Notes: generated by a model from the sequence alone, not told the origin. A stretch of DNA of 64,000 nt from Ecdyonurus torrentis (GCA_949318235.1 OX439131.1:40455492-40519491), one strand, 5' to 3'; numbered from the stretch's first letter, positions 1-13,424 are shown. A program made the numbers and translations.

Positions 1-287
1 TTTATTTCATAAACTTTTGATTAATCTATTCAACGTGACATTTTGTCTTTGTTTAATAATTACGTCCTAGTACATCATGGTGTAACTTTCAATAAGCTTG
101 ACGTAACCACAGATACGTGTTGAATAGTAAAATACTCTGCTGCTATTTCTTTTCGTGTATTTTATTACATCTACTGTATATAATTTATATGCCCAGTACT
201 TGTAGCGTACTCCGCTTTTATAATCAATGAAGTACAAGAAAAAAATATTTCGAAATACGATTCCGTTTTTATACAAACAAACTCATT

Positions 288-293
<6 letters not shown>

Positions 294-365
<72 letters not shown>
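294..365. repeat. (TA)n microsatellite
   Basis: Uninterrupted TA run of about 36 units. Confidence 0.95.
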
Positions 366-372
<7 letters not shown>

Positions 373-1341
373 TATTATAATCTTAAATTTTTTCTAAAAA
401 TCTCAATAACACAATATGTATTCAAGAATAAAAGTTCTATAAGTATTCATTTTTACTATTTATCAATTGTTATTGATTTTAATGATAGTGCATATAAAAA
501 TATGAGAAAATATTACGCTGGTAAAAAATTTAAACAAAAACTTAACAAAGCTGTTAAATTCAGATTTTTCGTATATATATTTTTTGTTATATATTTTTTC
601 CGAAAGACCACTTAAAACTTTTTTTTTATCCATTAAATATGAATATGGCTAAAGAATAGCTAGTTAAAATTTCAACAAGCATGCGGGTAGACTAAAATAT
701 ATTTTATATTAATGGAAATAAAAGTATTAAATTTAAATTTTGTGGTTTTTAAAATATTAGAGAGCAACATCTAAAAAACAGTTTTAATATATTGAGCTAC
801 GTTGAAATTGTTTAATCGTTAATATAAAATAAGTAAATAAATAGTAATTATTTTCTACTCATATTAGATTGAATTACAATATTAATATTACTATTGAAAT
901 AATAAGTAGTATCCAATATTAATCTCACTGTTCGTTGAGTGCACAGATAATTGAGTGTAAAATGTTAGTGATATTTCCAAAACGTTTAACTGCAAATATG
1001 TTTTTGCTGTAGTATGCACGTTATAATACTAGCATGATATCTTTTAATTATAGCAAATAATTAAATTTCATCCAATATTTGAGTGCTAAATTTTTTTTTA
1101 ATGTTACGTATATACACTCTCGCATATAAAATTTTCTATGATAAATCATTATATTCTGTACAGCAATAGGAATACAAGAATTATATATTATATATACATA
1201 TATAAAATAAGTCAATAAAAAGAGAAGAAAAGTTATACTTTATTTTAAAATTATAAGTGATTATATTAGTAAGAAAACTTAATCATATTGTTAAAAAGTA
1301 AAATAATGATATCAAATATAACATAAAACTTTATAACTTAA

Positions 1342-1575
1342 AGCCATAGACCACATAAAACAACATGTGATTTTTAATGAATAAACACGAAATAATATCT
1401 TCAAAACTGATGACAATTTTTACCAGGATGTTAATGTAGCCTCACGAGAGAGCTTAAAAAAACTGCACAGTATGCAATTTGCGTGAAAATTCATGTTTAT
1501 GACGTCAGAAACATGCAAAAATTAGTACGAAAATGTTGTGTGGGTTCAATAAATCGAATTTTCTGATAACTGCTA
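1342..1575. repeat. Dispersed repeat R1, copy 1
   Basis: This is preceded by TTAA and begins AGCCATAGACC. About 235 bp is shared with 47384-47623 in the same orientation, including ATGACAATTTTTACCAG, GTTAATGT and GACGTCAGAAAC. The beginning TTAAAGCC resembles the TTAA MITE family end (TTAAAGCCCTTG). It is probably a decayed DNA transposon fragment. Confidence 0.65.
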
Positions 1576-2170
1576 CGGGGCTACTGTTGGGTTTTGAGAC
1601 AAACTAATGTTATTTATGTAAATACGTGTTTTGTGATGCTTGTTTTTCTCTGCTCTATTCCTTTACTGTTTTAACTTTTATTACAAATAATATATTGTTT
1701 ACTTTTGTATAATTATTGCTGTGTTATAAAAAATAATTATAACAAAACTCGAAAGTTCTTTTATTTTTAAACAAAAGATAATTTTGAATAATAATAATAA
1801 TTAAATGTAATACAATGTAATAATTATGATAAGAACAATATAAAAATTTTGATAATAAAGTTAAAATGTAATTAAAACTATAATTAATAAGTATATAATC
1901 TTATCTATTAAATTAATATTTAAATTCACATTAATTTTATTCATTATACTATTCATAGTCATATTAACTTTTTTTAAATTATAATTGCATGCATTACTAA
2001 TGAGCAATTACAATTTGCATGCAACTTAAATGCTTTTAACATGTGTATTATATTTTATAAAAGTAAAATATAACTCGAAAAAAATTAAATGAGAAAAATA
2101 TACATTTTTCAGACGGAAATATGTAATCTGAAGAATAAACAGATTTTAAAATAAAATTACTTTAAGAAGT

Positions 2171-2171
<1 letters not shown>

Positions 2172-2206
<35 letters not shown>
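2172..2206. repeat. poly-T tract (35)
   Basis: Homopolymer; may be the reversed tail of a decayed retroposon, but no body is recognisable. Confidence 0.9.
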
Positions 2207-2212
<6 letters not shown>

Positions 2213-2627
2213 TTCCATTTAAATTCTTTACTTTAGATTTTAAGAATAAAAATCAATTTAAAGAAGATTACACATCTATAAAGTAAATAAATAAAACTGA
2301 TGTATGCATTACTAGTTATAAAGAGGCTTTACTATTCAATAGATTTTTTTCTTCTTCTTCTTGTTACTTTTTCAATGATTGAGTAAGCTTTTATACGCAA
2401 TTCCAACAATTTTGACGACACTTCGGAGTTGTGTCTGATCGATTATCTTTTTCATGAAGTGTAGTTAGATATTGATTTCATTGTGATACAAAGAATGTAG
2501 AGACGGGCTTTTACTCATGATAGTCATGATCCTAACGACACAAAATTTCCAATGATGCAATTTAATACGTCTGCTGCCTTTTTTAACGACTCCTTTTTTA
2601 TTTTCCTTCTTTTCTTTTTCTTTCTAC

Positions 2628-2633
<6 letters not shown>

Positions 2634-2720
<87 letters not shown>
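2634..2720. repeat. (TA)n microsatellite
   Basis: About 43 units; open frames across it are YIYIYI artefacts. Confidence 0.95.
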
Positions 2721-2722
<2 letters not shown>

Positions 2723-3761
2723 CAAGATTCGTCATTTTAAAAATATGTATGTGAAAAACGTATTTTAAGACAAAATAATTACCAATTGAATTTGAACATA
2801 TAAATATATAAAATAATGAGGAGTAAACATACAAATAATAATATTCTATATTTTATCATAGAAATATAAGGCCGTTATTTTTTCTTTGCCATTTAATATA
2901 TTTAAAAAAAATTGTAAAAACTTTTTGAGAACTTATATTTTTTTAAACAAAAAATGTAAAGAGAAGTATGAGAAAATTTACCCATTAATGATCTATAAGT
3001 CTTTTTCCGATATTGTATAATTTTAATTTTTAATGAATACTTTAAAAAAAATAATATAAAATATAACACAACATAATGATACAAATTTCACACCAACACA
3101 TAAAAAATTATAAACAATAAATCAAGTTGTTTAATACACAAACATAATAAAACTTGGAGCTCTTCCAACGTAGTATATTATCAAAATTTACATGATAATT
3201 ATTAGTGTTTATATAAAAAATGTTTTATATATATTCACTTTTTTTAAATTGATATTTGTATTTAAATATTTGATTTCATACGTTTCAAATATAAATAACC
3301 ATATTATGTGATACATGATATTATTTGCTTCCTCTATATTTATTTTATTTCTTCATTATCCATTAAATTTATTATTATTGTTAAAAAAGTTTCATATTTA
3401 TTAGTTTATATATATGTATGTATAATATAAGTGAAAGATAATACGAAGGATACTGTTGTATGTTATAAAGAGTTGTAATAATAATAATAAAAAGTTCCAC
3501 GTGTATATTGTTGGCAATGTTCCTAGTATGGAAGAAGAAGAAGAAGAAGTATAGTAATATTATATAATAAAAAAGAAAAAAATAAGAGCAGATGCGATAG
3601 TCATGATTAATACGTCAAACATGATATTTCATTGTAAATAAAAAATAGGTCACTCAACTTTTTGATGTTGTGCTTTTAAAAAAGATCAATGAAAAGATTG
3701 AATCTGTTTTAAAACAATTGATTGAGTTTGATGGTGGTGACTGTTACCGATATGTACCATG

Positions 3762-3803
<42 letters not shown>

Positions 3804-5320
3804 TATACTATATAATGTTTGTATATAAAATGCGTATAGATATATTTTTAAAAATAAGGGTATAACTTTTTTTTTGAAACATTTTTCATTGATTACTTTT
3901 ATTTTATTTTTTTACAGTACATAATTCATCAATGATATCGTATCCTGATAGATAAAAAGAACAAATTTGTTACATTGACATTTCAATTGATTAATATAAT
4001 TTATATAAAACACAATTTTGAGTTAAAATGACAATATTATCATGTTAGAAGATGATGAAAACAATTAATATAATATTTTATGCTATACTTTGATTCTTTG
4101 CCAAAATATTTCATCTCTTTATCTTTTATAGAATTATTATTATTATTATTTTATCTTTTATAGAATTTTTGAAATAGTTGTGATATGTTATGTCATTTAT
4201 TATAGGCAAAAATTTATTTGATTTTGAAGTTCATTTATTATTTTTTTTTTGTGGGCTTATAAACTTAAACATTCCTATCTAAATTCCTCAAGTTTAAAGA
4301 TTATTTTGGATTATTGAATAACTCTAAAATATTTATTCATATCAAGTTAATTTAAATCGTAAAAAGAGTTCTACATTTTATAGATTTTTTGTTCAACTTA
4401 AATTAAATATTTTCCTTCGTTGTTTTGTAAGAAAACTTCGTATTCTGAGAAGTAAAATAAATGCTTTGCTCTGTAATTAAAAATTAAAGACGTTTATAAT
4501 ATTTTATTTACATTGGATTAAAAAATAATCATTCCTGTCGTAAAAATAAACTTACTTGAAACTTTTTATTAATATAAAAGAATCAATGAATGAATTTCAA
4601 TTATTATTTACTACTTTAAAAATTGTATTTTACTATTTATACGAGTATATTATTGACAAAAAAAAAAGTTCCAATTCAATAAGCATAATATTGATAAAAT
4701 GTCACAACAAGGCTCTGTACTTTTTGCTGTGTACTTTTATGTGGTCAGAAAAACGTTACAAAATATTACATTGTTGACACAGTTGTCGTTGAATTAACGT
4801 CAGCTGCAGAAACTTCTTCATATTTATCTCGCAACTTTTTTTTTAAGCAGACATCAGGTGTACATGCTTGAGAACTTCAATTTGTAACAACGTTTTTTTT
4901 TTTGTCATATTATCTATACTTTTTTTATTCCAAGTACAAGAGCATAAGAAAATCTAAAATATTTTCATCTTTTTTTTCTTTTTTTTCTTCTATGGTTATA
5001 CAAAAGACTATACTTTATTATCAACCTTGAGATAGCTCTCCTTGTACATACAGCATACTCTTTTATTGAAATAAATTATTTAAATAAAATAGCGTTATGT
5101 TGTTGTTGTTGTTGGTTTTTAAGTAAGGTTATTTAGTAACATTTGTCCTTGGGGAAAAAAATGCTTAGAATTCTACTTTTGAAAACACGTTACTATTCCT
5201 TTGTACATAATTTTATACTATGATTTAATATATTGGAACTGACTATGTTTTCCAATTGTTTTTATATTTTGGAGAATATTACCTTAATTCTTAGTTCTGC
5301 TTACATAACTTTTCATTAAT

Positions 5321-5472
5321 GTAGAGACAGAGGTAAAAATATCACGTTTTTATTGTGACAGCGATAGTAAACTAGCTCTCTGATTGGCTAGTGGGTTCCC
5401 TCTAGCCAATCAGAGAGCTAGTTTAATATCGCTGTCACAATAAAAACGTGATATTTTTACCACGATCTCTAC
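5321..5472. mobile_element. Foldback MITE with near-perfect 65-bp arms
   Basis: GTAGAGAYMGWGGTAAAAAT and the following 50 bases on the left are matched almost perfectly in reverse complement on the right, around a 10-bp loop. The arms include GTGACAGCGATA and AGAGAGCTAGTTTA blocks. High arm identity suggests recent insertion or ongoing arm conversion. A clear target duplication is not seen, so the superfamily is unassigned. Confidence 0.75.
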
Positions 5473-5575
5473 CTTTAAAGTCTTAATGTTTTGAATTTTT
5501 ATGAAATAAGAATATTTATTGAGCTAATTTAAAAGTCACCAGTATGGTCCAGTGCCCACTTAAATGTTGATAATT

Positions 5576-5712
5576 GTTATGTTGTTTTGTATTTCAAAAT
5601 GATGATTTTATATGTATAATTGTAATGGCATATGTTTTAGCCAAGGTTCATGTAAAACGGTTGGAAAAGCCCATTATGCGCCTTAAATAAAGATATATCA
5701 TTATTATTAATT
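5576..5712 (+). mobile_element. 3' end fragment of a second non-LTR element type
   Basis: CCAAGGTTCATGTAA, a small GGTT...AGCC hairpin and ATGCGCCTTAAATAAAG, followed by an (ATT)n tail, match a second copy at 26.87 kb. The shared end and microsatellite tail are typical of 5'-truncated non-LTR retrotransposons. No coding part remains. Confidence 0.5.
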
Positions 5713-6651
5713 AAATTTTATATAACAAATACTATAAAAACCTATGATACCAAAAAATTTCTAATAAAAGTGTAAATAATATACATATTATCGTTATTAT
5801 TTTTGAATAATTATTGCATGATATTGTTAATCATAAATATTTATATTTAATATTGAACTTCAATAGAAAATGTACACAATAATAGATATGATTTTTTTTT
5901 GTTCTGTTATGTACGTGGTATTGTTGATTGTGACAATATCAATTATAAGTAACATTGTTTTAGCTCGCAATAAAATATTTTACATTTTGCTTTGTCTTTG
6001 TTCAAAGCGTAACTTTTATATCGCTCTTGTATTGTTTCCTTTTATACAACCTAGTTCAAAAGCAATACTATAAGTATTGCAAAGCAATTTTACTATCTGA
6101 CATTTTATGCAAAAATCCAATTATACGTTAAAATGTTTACATGTTTGTCACATATATTTTGTTAGCTTTTTATTTCAAATTGAAAGTAATCAAACACAAA
6201 ATAAGGAAACATATAGTTGCAGTAGTATGTAAGTTTAATTTATTTTGTGAATTACTTTTAAAATGAAATTTATAATTAATATTTATTCATTGAATTTTAT
6301 ATTAGTTACTTTGGGCGATGTTGTTTGCTTTTGTTTATTTGCATGTTTGATTGAAAAAAAAAAAGTTTGCTGTTCAACATTTTAGTAAGAGTAATCAAAG
6401 TAAATTATTTACATTCTAATTAAAAAGTATGTTGAAATATGTTAATCTCTGTACTTATAATTTTTTGTATATGTTTTTCCTTTGTTATTTTATAAAGCAA
6501 ACAATTCCTAGAAATATATATGTTTTATGTTTACTTTTAATTTATAGCTTTTAATTAAAAATAATAGTATTATATTTCATTTAATACAGTTTACTTCCCT
6601 CATCAGAAAAAATTAGCATTTATTTATTTATTTTATTATTTTTTTTTTGCT

Positions 6652-7022
6652 TGCCATTTTTGGATTGTGCTATACACCAATCCCAGTCCCAGTCAAGACA
6701 TTGTCTTATCGACTGGTAAGGACTTTCCAATTAATGGAAAAGCACACACGGCCCGGCAACGATCTAACTACACAGCCCGGCATTCGCCATGACAGCCTAG
6801 AGAAACTGTGGAAACATCTAGGCAGGCTGGTCGGTGCAATCACATCAATCATGCACCTCCCGAATACTGTGCGTCGTCATGGAATGCATGTAAACATGCA
6901 TCGTGCAACGCGTTGTGCTCTCACACTTCACGTACGCACCCAGCAGTGGCTCGAACCTATACTCGGTGAGGAGTACAGAGTTGCGAGTCAGCTGCCTTCA
7001 CCACTCGGCCATACCAGCCATA
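6652..7022 (-). mobile_element. tRNA-Leu/Ser-derived SINE, copy 1 (full-length head)
   Basis: On the minus strand the element starts with a tRNA-like head: A box TGGCCGAGTGG (7001-7011) and B box GTTCGAGCC within 6946-6957. The 40-bp gap between them fits a class II (Leu/Ser) tRNA. A roughly 200-bp body follows, containing the conserved GGTGCAATCA...CTGGTCGG-like block on the plus strand, then a 3' hairpin at 6689-6716 and an A/T-rich tail near 6600-6650. Two other copies at 58.7 and 20.7 kb confirm a dispersed family. Apparent ORFs here are accidental. Confidence 0.85.
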
Positions 7023-7817
7023 TATAATATGGTATTGTATGAAAGAAGTTCCACAGAAAAAAAGGTTCCTCGGATAAAAGATTCTGCCTTTGCGTTGTGG
7101 TGACCTGCGCTCAGGTAGAACCTTTTATCCCAGGACCATTCTGTAACCCACTGAAATCCACTGAAATGATGTAATTTGTACAAATATTTATGTATATTGA
7201 TTTTATACCCCACCTAACACAAGGATGCAATGTCCTACATTAAGCGTGTCATGTGAATGACAAGTGCATTATTTATGACAGTTATTACATATGAAAGTAT
7301 AGATCATAACACTTTCTTCTTATTTGCTTATTTATTAATGAAAGATAAAAATTAATTTATCATAAATTGATGTTATGTAATGTTAAAAAAAATGTAACTA
7401 CTATTGGAAGAATAAATAAGTTATTCAAATGTAAAACTTCAAACAAAATATATTTTTAAATCTATATCTTTTACGCAACAAACTATATTTATTTTTGTTT
7501 TTATATATATATGTAAAACGTGTATCTTGAATATCCAGTTAAATTATTTACGTTCAGAAAATCATAAACAAAATTTATTTAAAAGAGAAATATCTTGAGT
7601 TGATCATCAAAATACTTTGGAAGGACACACGCATTAAGAAAATAGGTTAATAGGATATCCGTATATATAAACTTGCATTATAGGAAACTGCAAAATTATG
7701 CAATTTTGGTTTAAAAATATAAAAGAATAAATGAGATGAAAAAGTATTACTTTTTATTACTTATAATCATACTTAAGAAGACATCATTAACATAATTCTT
7801 AATAACAAAGTTAAGTA

Positions 7818-7818
<1 letters not shown>

Positions 7819-7882
<64 letters not shown>
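7819..7882. repeat. (TA)n microsatellite
   Basis: Uninterrupted dinucleotide run. Confidence 0.95.
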
Positions 7883-7886
<4 letters not shown>

Positions 7887-8432
7887 GACTAATAAATATA
7901 AAAATCGAGGGTGTGCTGTAAATGTCAAAAGATATATCATAATATATAAAACAAAATTGTGACCTAAAAAAGTAGATGTGAATATGTGACCTTTTTAATC
8001 TTTATTAAATTTGTTTCATTAAAATATTCTTTGCTTTCAAATGAATAATAATTACATTTTCTTTAAAGCTTGCGTTTGTATGTAACATAAAAGTAATTTT
8101 AATTACATCTGAGTCTTGTACTTTATGAAGATTATTAATGCTAAAAGGTAAATTTTATATTACACGGAAAAGCCATATATATATTGAACTCAATGAAAAT
8201 ATATAAATGCATACTGATATATAGCATTCTATGTTATACTTATTAAGCTCAGAGAAAACAGGTTGTATCGTAGGGAATCTTTTTTTAAAAGCTCGCCGCT
8301 TTTTTTCCCCCGAGGGTAATCTATTTATAATGAAATTATTAAAAATAAATTTTTCACTGTTTTAAAATAATTTACAAAAATATAAAATAATAAATCATTT
8401 ATTTATAATATTTATATAAAAAAGTCTCTTAC

Positions 8433-8787
8433 CGTATCAACTTTTTCCGATGTCACAGTTTTGATTGGTGGTATATTTAAACTATCATTACTTCCATTTA
8501 TGCTACCAGCTTTTACTCTATGTTGCCATTCTTTTAATTGTTGTAAAACTCTTAACATAGCAGCATCGTCTTCTGCTGATACTTCTGTAGCTGCTGCAAC
8601 AGAAGCATCAGCTTGGGATGGCCGAGCCACCCCTACCTCCGAGGCAGTCCCCGCCACACCGTGTATCAGAGATCCTCGTCTCTCAAATTGGTTTAGAGCT
8701 GCACACGTTGTTGATAAACTTGTATTATCACTCACGGAACCTCGACATCGCGAGGTTCGAACTCCTACTGCTACGGCTAGCGTCGTT
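8433..8787 (-). CDS. Downstream coding exon, probably of the large minus-strand gene
   Basis: The donor is clear: GATACG|GTAAGA, phase 0. The frame is open from a TAA at about 8803 to the donor. It encodes a basic/Ser region (RTSRCRGSVSDNTSLSTT), CAALNQFERRGSLIHG, a GTASEVGVARPSQADAS segment, an acidic helix-like stretch (AEDDAAMLRVLQQLKEWQHR), then VKAGSINGSNDSLNI and IPPIKTVTSEKVDT. RRGSL fits a PKA-type site. The 5' boundary is uncertain: CTTCGAG|AACG (8787, phase 2) is the first acceptor after the stop but is weak. With that start, a linking exon (phase 0 in, phase 2 out) is still missing from the 8.8-31 kb intron. No further downstream exon was found to the window edge. Confidence 0.65.
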
Positions 8788-9204
8788 CTCGAAGACAATT
8801 AACTATATTATGAAGCAGTATATCAAATATCCTTGCACTTTATTAAGGTTTCTTATTCTTAAAATATAAATGTAAAGAAAGAAAATATAACATATTTTTC
8901 AACTTGCATACTTTTTCATTCACACTGAAAGAAGATTATAAAGTAGAAAGGGTTTATTATAAAGTACTTTTGTTGCTAAAAGGAAGGCTCTCAGAATGTT
9001 TTTTGAAGTAGGGTAGTTTACAAAGCAAGAAAAGACGAAGAAGAAAGCAACTTTTTTTCTCTGAGTTAAGATTTAGTATCTCTTCTGAAAGCTACAAAAT
9101 AAGATGGCATACTGAATTTCAGTTTTATTTCATAGTAAGAGAGAGAGAGAGAAGAGGATCTAAAGCTGAATTTCAGCTTTTGTAAAATATGACTAGAATG
9201 GTTA

Positions 9205-9236
<32 letters not shown>

Positions 9237-10149
9237 GAAACAAAAATGAATTCAGTGTGTCTTTCTAGCTGTATTCAAATTCCCATCTTCTTTGGTAGCT
9301 CAAAAGGCATTTTAATTAATTTTCTTTTGAAGTTAGTTGGTGCGAGAATCAAAGCTACAAATTAATATACATTTTTTCAATGCATTTGAAAGAATGAATA
9401 CATCTACCTATGTAGAAAAACCATGTTCATATTCATGTACATATGAACAAAAGCTTTTTAGGAGTGTATGAGTAATTTTATATACAAATCTAACCAAATC
9501 TGGACTTTAAAAAATTACATTTTACTCTTCTTTTTTTTCGGCATGTCAAAAAAAAAATTATAATATTGAACAAAAGTAGAATAAAAAGTATAAAAAAAGT
9601 AACTAATTTATTTAATGTAGTTTAGAAAAAAAAAATGTTTCTACCAAACACATCCTAAACATTTACTCAAACATCTTTCATTAACACAAATAAACATTTT
9701 CTCCCCCTTTTTTTTTTACTTTCTTTAAGCGCTTTAGACCAAAGAGCAAGAAATAAACCAACTTTCAACGTTCATTTTATAAAAATAGAAGCAATACTAT
9801 ACAACACTGACTGGAAAAAAAACTCATTTTAAATTCTATAATTGAGTTATAATTTGTGATATACCGGACATCCTGAACTTTATATATACTGTTAAATATA
9901 TATGTATATATATATATATATATATGTATATTTATACTATTTAAATAACGATAAAAAATAGTTTTAATTACCCATGAAGGTTTTATAATGTACTATCCTA
10001 AATTAATTAATTACAGGCTATTGTTTACGTCAAATGTCATGGTGAAGTAAAGTATGTCATTGAAATGGCAAAGGTGCGTGAATGAAAGGATTTGCCCGAG
10101 GTAAAGTTGGAAACATCACCTAGTAGAACCGAACGACATAAGAGGTTTT

Positions 10150-10150
<1 letters not shown>

Positions 10151-10233
<83 letters not shown>
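10151..10233. repeat. (CT)n microsatellite
   Basis: About 41 units; GAGA-type binding potential on the minus strand. Confidence 0.95.
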
Positions 10234-10234
<1 letters not shown>

Positions 10235-10774
10235 ATGGAATGATACTTAAACTTTGAGACAACGACACTTCAATTTTTTTTCTTACTTCTCTACTTCCTA
10301 TCGCAATCTCTATCTTTTTTCTCAAAGACTGTCAACACGTCACATTACATTCTTAATGGAATGTCATGAAATCTTGACCGTTAAGTAGAACTATACACAA
10401 TGATATAAATGCAACATTAATAAAACTAAAAGTACTTTGTATATAACAAAGAATAATAAGTAAAATATGAAAACGAATTACGTTATCCAACAATATCATA
10501 TTTTTATGTTAAAAATATCTGAAAGATATTTATTTACACAATATATAATATCGTATAATATTTTCAAACATATAACATTTTAGTATAATACCACAAGTAA
10601 TTTTATATATGTATTGATATTTGTGGTTTAATATCATACAGTCCCTTAGGAATATAATATGTATCACAATCGCATATATATTACTTTATTATTTTTTATT
10701 TCAAGGTTTCTATAGAAGAGATGTATAATATAGTTTTAGTTCCCTGCTAAGAAATTTCATGGTCTCTAAGGTGT

Positions 10775-10895
10775 CATTGTACGCCTCCCTCCTTCCCTCC
10801 CAGTCACCTGTGAGGGTGAATAATGACCTCAGCACGTACACGTACGTATATTACGTCTTGAACTGACAGCACGATATCTTGTGTATGGAATTGAC
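10775..10895. other. GC-rich, exon-like patch of unknown role
   Basis: This patch is much GC-richer than its surroundings. On the minus strand CACCCTCACAG|GTGACTGG can be read as an acceptor followed by an open phase-1 frame (DWEGRREAYNDTLETMKFL...), but no donor follows before a stop. The same CAG|GTGACT can also be read as a donor. On the plus strand a long pyrimidine tract ends in CCCTCCCAG. No reading satisfies both ends, so I call it a regulatory or exonic candidate only. Confidence 0.2.
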
Positions 10896-12293
10896 CAACA
10901 GACAGATCAATGATTGATTACCTTCGTTTTATATTAAACTTCTGTATGTTCAGCAATTCTATTCGAAGTTCAATTTAAATACGTTATTTTTCTGAAGAGG
11001 TGAACTGGATTATATAAAATTGACATTACAATTATTGGATTTTTCTATTTATTAAAATTGATAAGTTTGTATCAATCAATTGAGTTATTGCATTATAATA
11101 TTCATATAAGATGTTAAATTTTATAAGCAAATGATTAAAAAATAGCATTAATTTAATGTGATCATAGTAATCATTAGCGATGTAAATTACTTAAAGACTT
11201 TAGTAAATAACTAGTTATTATTTTTTATTTGAAACGAAATACGCTTATTAAAAATAAGTTATCAACATAAAATCAATATTAATGTATAATTCAAAGATAG
11301 CTAGCATAAAAATTGATTATGATTAAAAGTGTCAAGTTTTAAAAGAATAACAAATTGATGTAAGAAAAAGAGGAAGGTATTCATATTGTAGAAACGTCAA
11401 ATACAGAAAGATCTTAAATAATTAAAAAAAAAAAATGACAAGATAAAATGTTTGATGAGATATTGTATAATTTATGATCTAAAAGTCAATATATTATTTA
11501 ATATAAATTGAAAGACCAATATTTAAAGAAAATTGTAAATCATTTAAAATTATTATTTAACAATATTACTATTTTATATTAGTTTTAAGTGCTCTATAAA
11601 AAGATTTTAATAGGTTTTTATTAAAAACAAATAAACAAACACAGCTAAAATTATGAAGACAAGTAACATCTAAAATACATTGAATGTCGCGTAGCATGCA
11701 CCTGTATACACTTTCAGTCTACTTTTTATAAAAGCTATTACTACGATCCCATATGTAATAAAACTAATGTAACTTTTTAATTTATTTTATCCTTATATTA
11801 TAATATAATTCATAAAATAAAGTTTGTATTTTAATTAAAATAAACCTTATTTTCAATTAATTAGATTAAAAGCTTAAATTTTCATTGTCATTATTTTAAT
11901 TATACTCATGTGATATGTTTAAAGATAACGATAATAATCATTATGTAAATATTCTAAATAAATGCTACTTTATATTCCATTGATGAAAACATACAAAATT
12001 GCAAGTAAATCACTTTTTTATACCGCAACACACAACTTTCAATGAAGACAATGATATTCAAGTACTGAACAAGTATGTGTGTGGTGCTGTGTCACGTATG
12101 TATATATATATAAAAGTTGGATATTGAAATTTTAATGCAATATAAGAGACGTATATGTTTCTTATATGTAAATTGATTTATATTGGAAATCTGCGACTAT
12201 TGGATTTAATCTTAAAAAAAGACAAAATAAAAAAGTCAAATCCATTTATATAAAGTACAATATAAGCTTTTAACATTATTATTAACATGGGAT

Positions 12294-12295
<2 letters not shown>

Positions 12296-12368
<73 letters not shown>

Positions 12369-12391
12369 AATCGAGAGTGAGAGAGAGAGAG
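12296..12391. repeat. Compound (TA)n-(CA)n-(GA)n microsatellite
   Basis: A TA run to 12361, a short CA run, then GA repeats after a short unique segment. Confidence 0.9.
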
Positions 12392-13049
12392 AGAAGTAAA
12401 AAGATGTTAATATTTTTTAACATGAAACTACATAAATATTATTACGCAACTAAAATATGTAATTTAAATAAAAAATATAATTACGATTTGTAATATATTT
12501 TAATATTTTATATAATATGTATGATAAAAATTTGATAAACACATTTTAAATATATAGGAATAACTAATAAGATAATATATAAATTATTGAAACAGCAAAA
12601 TTTAAATTTTAACGTTACTACGCATTTATATATATGATGCAAATTTAAATATTGATTTACGTAACGTTTATTTTAAATGAATAATCGATATCGTACGTTT
12701 TTAAACAAGGAGGAGAAATATCGAATGTGGTATAACATTCAACAACAAACACACATCAACATTCACATAAAATAAATAATGGAAAAAACAAAAACAAAAA
12801 CAATATTAACCTTTCTGTCTTCACTCTTAACCAGACATTCACAATTATTTTTTTATACAAGTTTACAATTATTTACTTTCATACTTATAAATTATAATAA
12901 TTTCACTTACAACTTGTTGTTACCTATAATATATTTGTGCTTTTTTTCACTTTCTTTAATTTGTCTTCTTTTTATTTTAGTAGTTCATTGTTTTATTATA
13001 CGTAAATCTGAATGTTTTCGTATTTTTTTGGCAAGCCACTCTAATTTTT

Positions 13050-13226
13050 GAGAGAAGTGCAGCTGGAGCGGTAGTACGAGCTCACTATCAAGAGCTAAGC
13101 GCACATCTCACTGCTTTGCTAGCTGGCCTCGCGTTCTCGCAGCCTCCCTGGTGGCGCTTGCTCCCCCTTCCCCCACCCACATCAGACAACATGGCGCCGC
13201 CGCGAACTCTCTCTCTCTCTCTCTCT
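13050..13226. promoter_or_regulatory. GC-rich island: probable promoter with YY1-like and CTCF-like sites
   Basis: About 170 bp is strongly GC-rich against a background near 20-25% GC and ends in a (CT)n tract. CAACATGGCGCCGCC at 13188-13202 resembles a YY1/Pho site. GCCTCCCTGGTGGCGC at 13142-13157 (reverse GCGCCACCAGGGAGGC) resembles a CTCF core. The island overlaps the candidate first exon 13192-13112, so promoter or boundary activity for the minus-strand gene is likely. Motif matching was by eye. Confidence 0.45.
13112..13192 (-). CDS. Candidate alternative first coding exon in a GC-rich island
   Basis: On the minus strand the ATG sits in GGCGGCGCC-ATG and opens 27 codons: MLSDVGGGRGSKRHQGG, then CENARPASKA. 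The exon ends at AAAGCA|GTGAGA, a good donor, in phase 0. The frame would stop 9 codons later without splicing. The GC-rich, CpG-rich setting and the phase shared with 39114 and 31153 support an alternative 5' exon of the large gene. The encoded segment is basic and glycine-rich, with no recognised domain. Confidence 0.4.
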
Positions 13227-13424
13227 AACTATAATACTACACATACCTGCTGCAATTAAAAGTAAAACAAGTATGCATCATGAAAGAAACAAAGGAAAGG
13301 TAGAAAAAAAGATCGATACTGTTTTACAACAATTATCATAGACAACTGTTTGTATGGGATAAAATAATTGAATAAATTCACTAAAACTTTAAAAAGTAGA
13401 AAAACCTTTAAAATTTAGTTTAGT

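Larger units (their letters stand above)
1..8432. other. AT-rich DNA without identified genes
   Basis: Apart from R1 copy 1, the foldback MITE, a LINE 3' end and SINE copy 1, this is AT-rich sequence with (TA)n and poly-T tracts. Any exons of the large gene downstream of 8433 were not found. A GC-richer patch near 2380-2590 has a 42-codon open minus-strand frame without clear splice sites. Confidence 0.6.

Noticed and set aside
2598..2834. ORF with a YIYIYI repeat
   Set aside because: It translates a (TA)n microsatellite. The same holds for frames at 12178-12493 and 62183-62482.
7001..7022. Possible functional tRNA gene
   Set aside because: Only the A and B boxes remain, joined to a SINE body; no acceptor stem can be closed.
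6647..7213. ORFs of up to 126 codons in a GC-richer stretch
   Set aside because: They lie in or next to SINE copy 1; similar frames in copy 2 (58510-58972) shift relative to these, so they are not conserved coding sequence.
8461..8869. Plus-strand ORFs
   Set aside because: Antisense shadows of the minus-strand exon 8787-8433.
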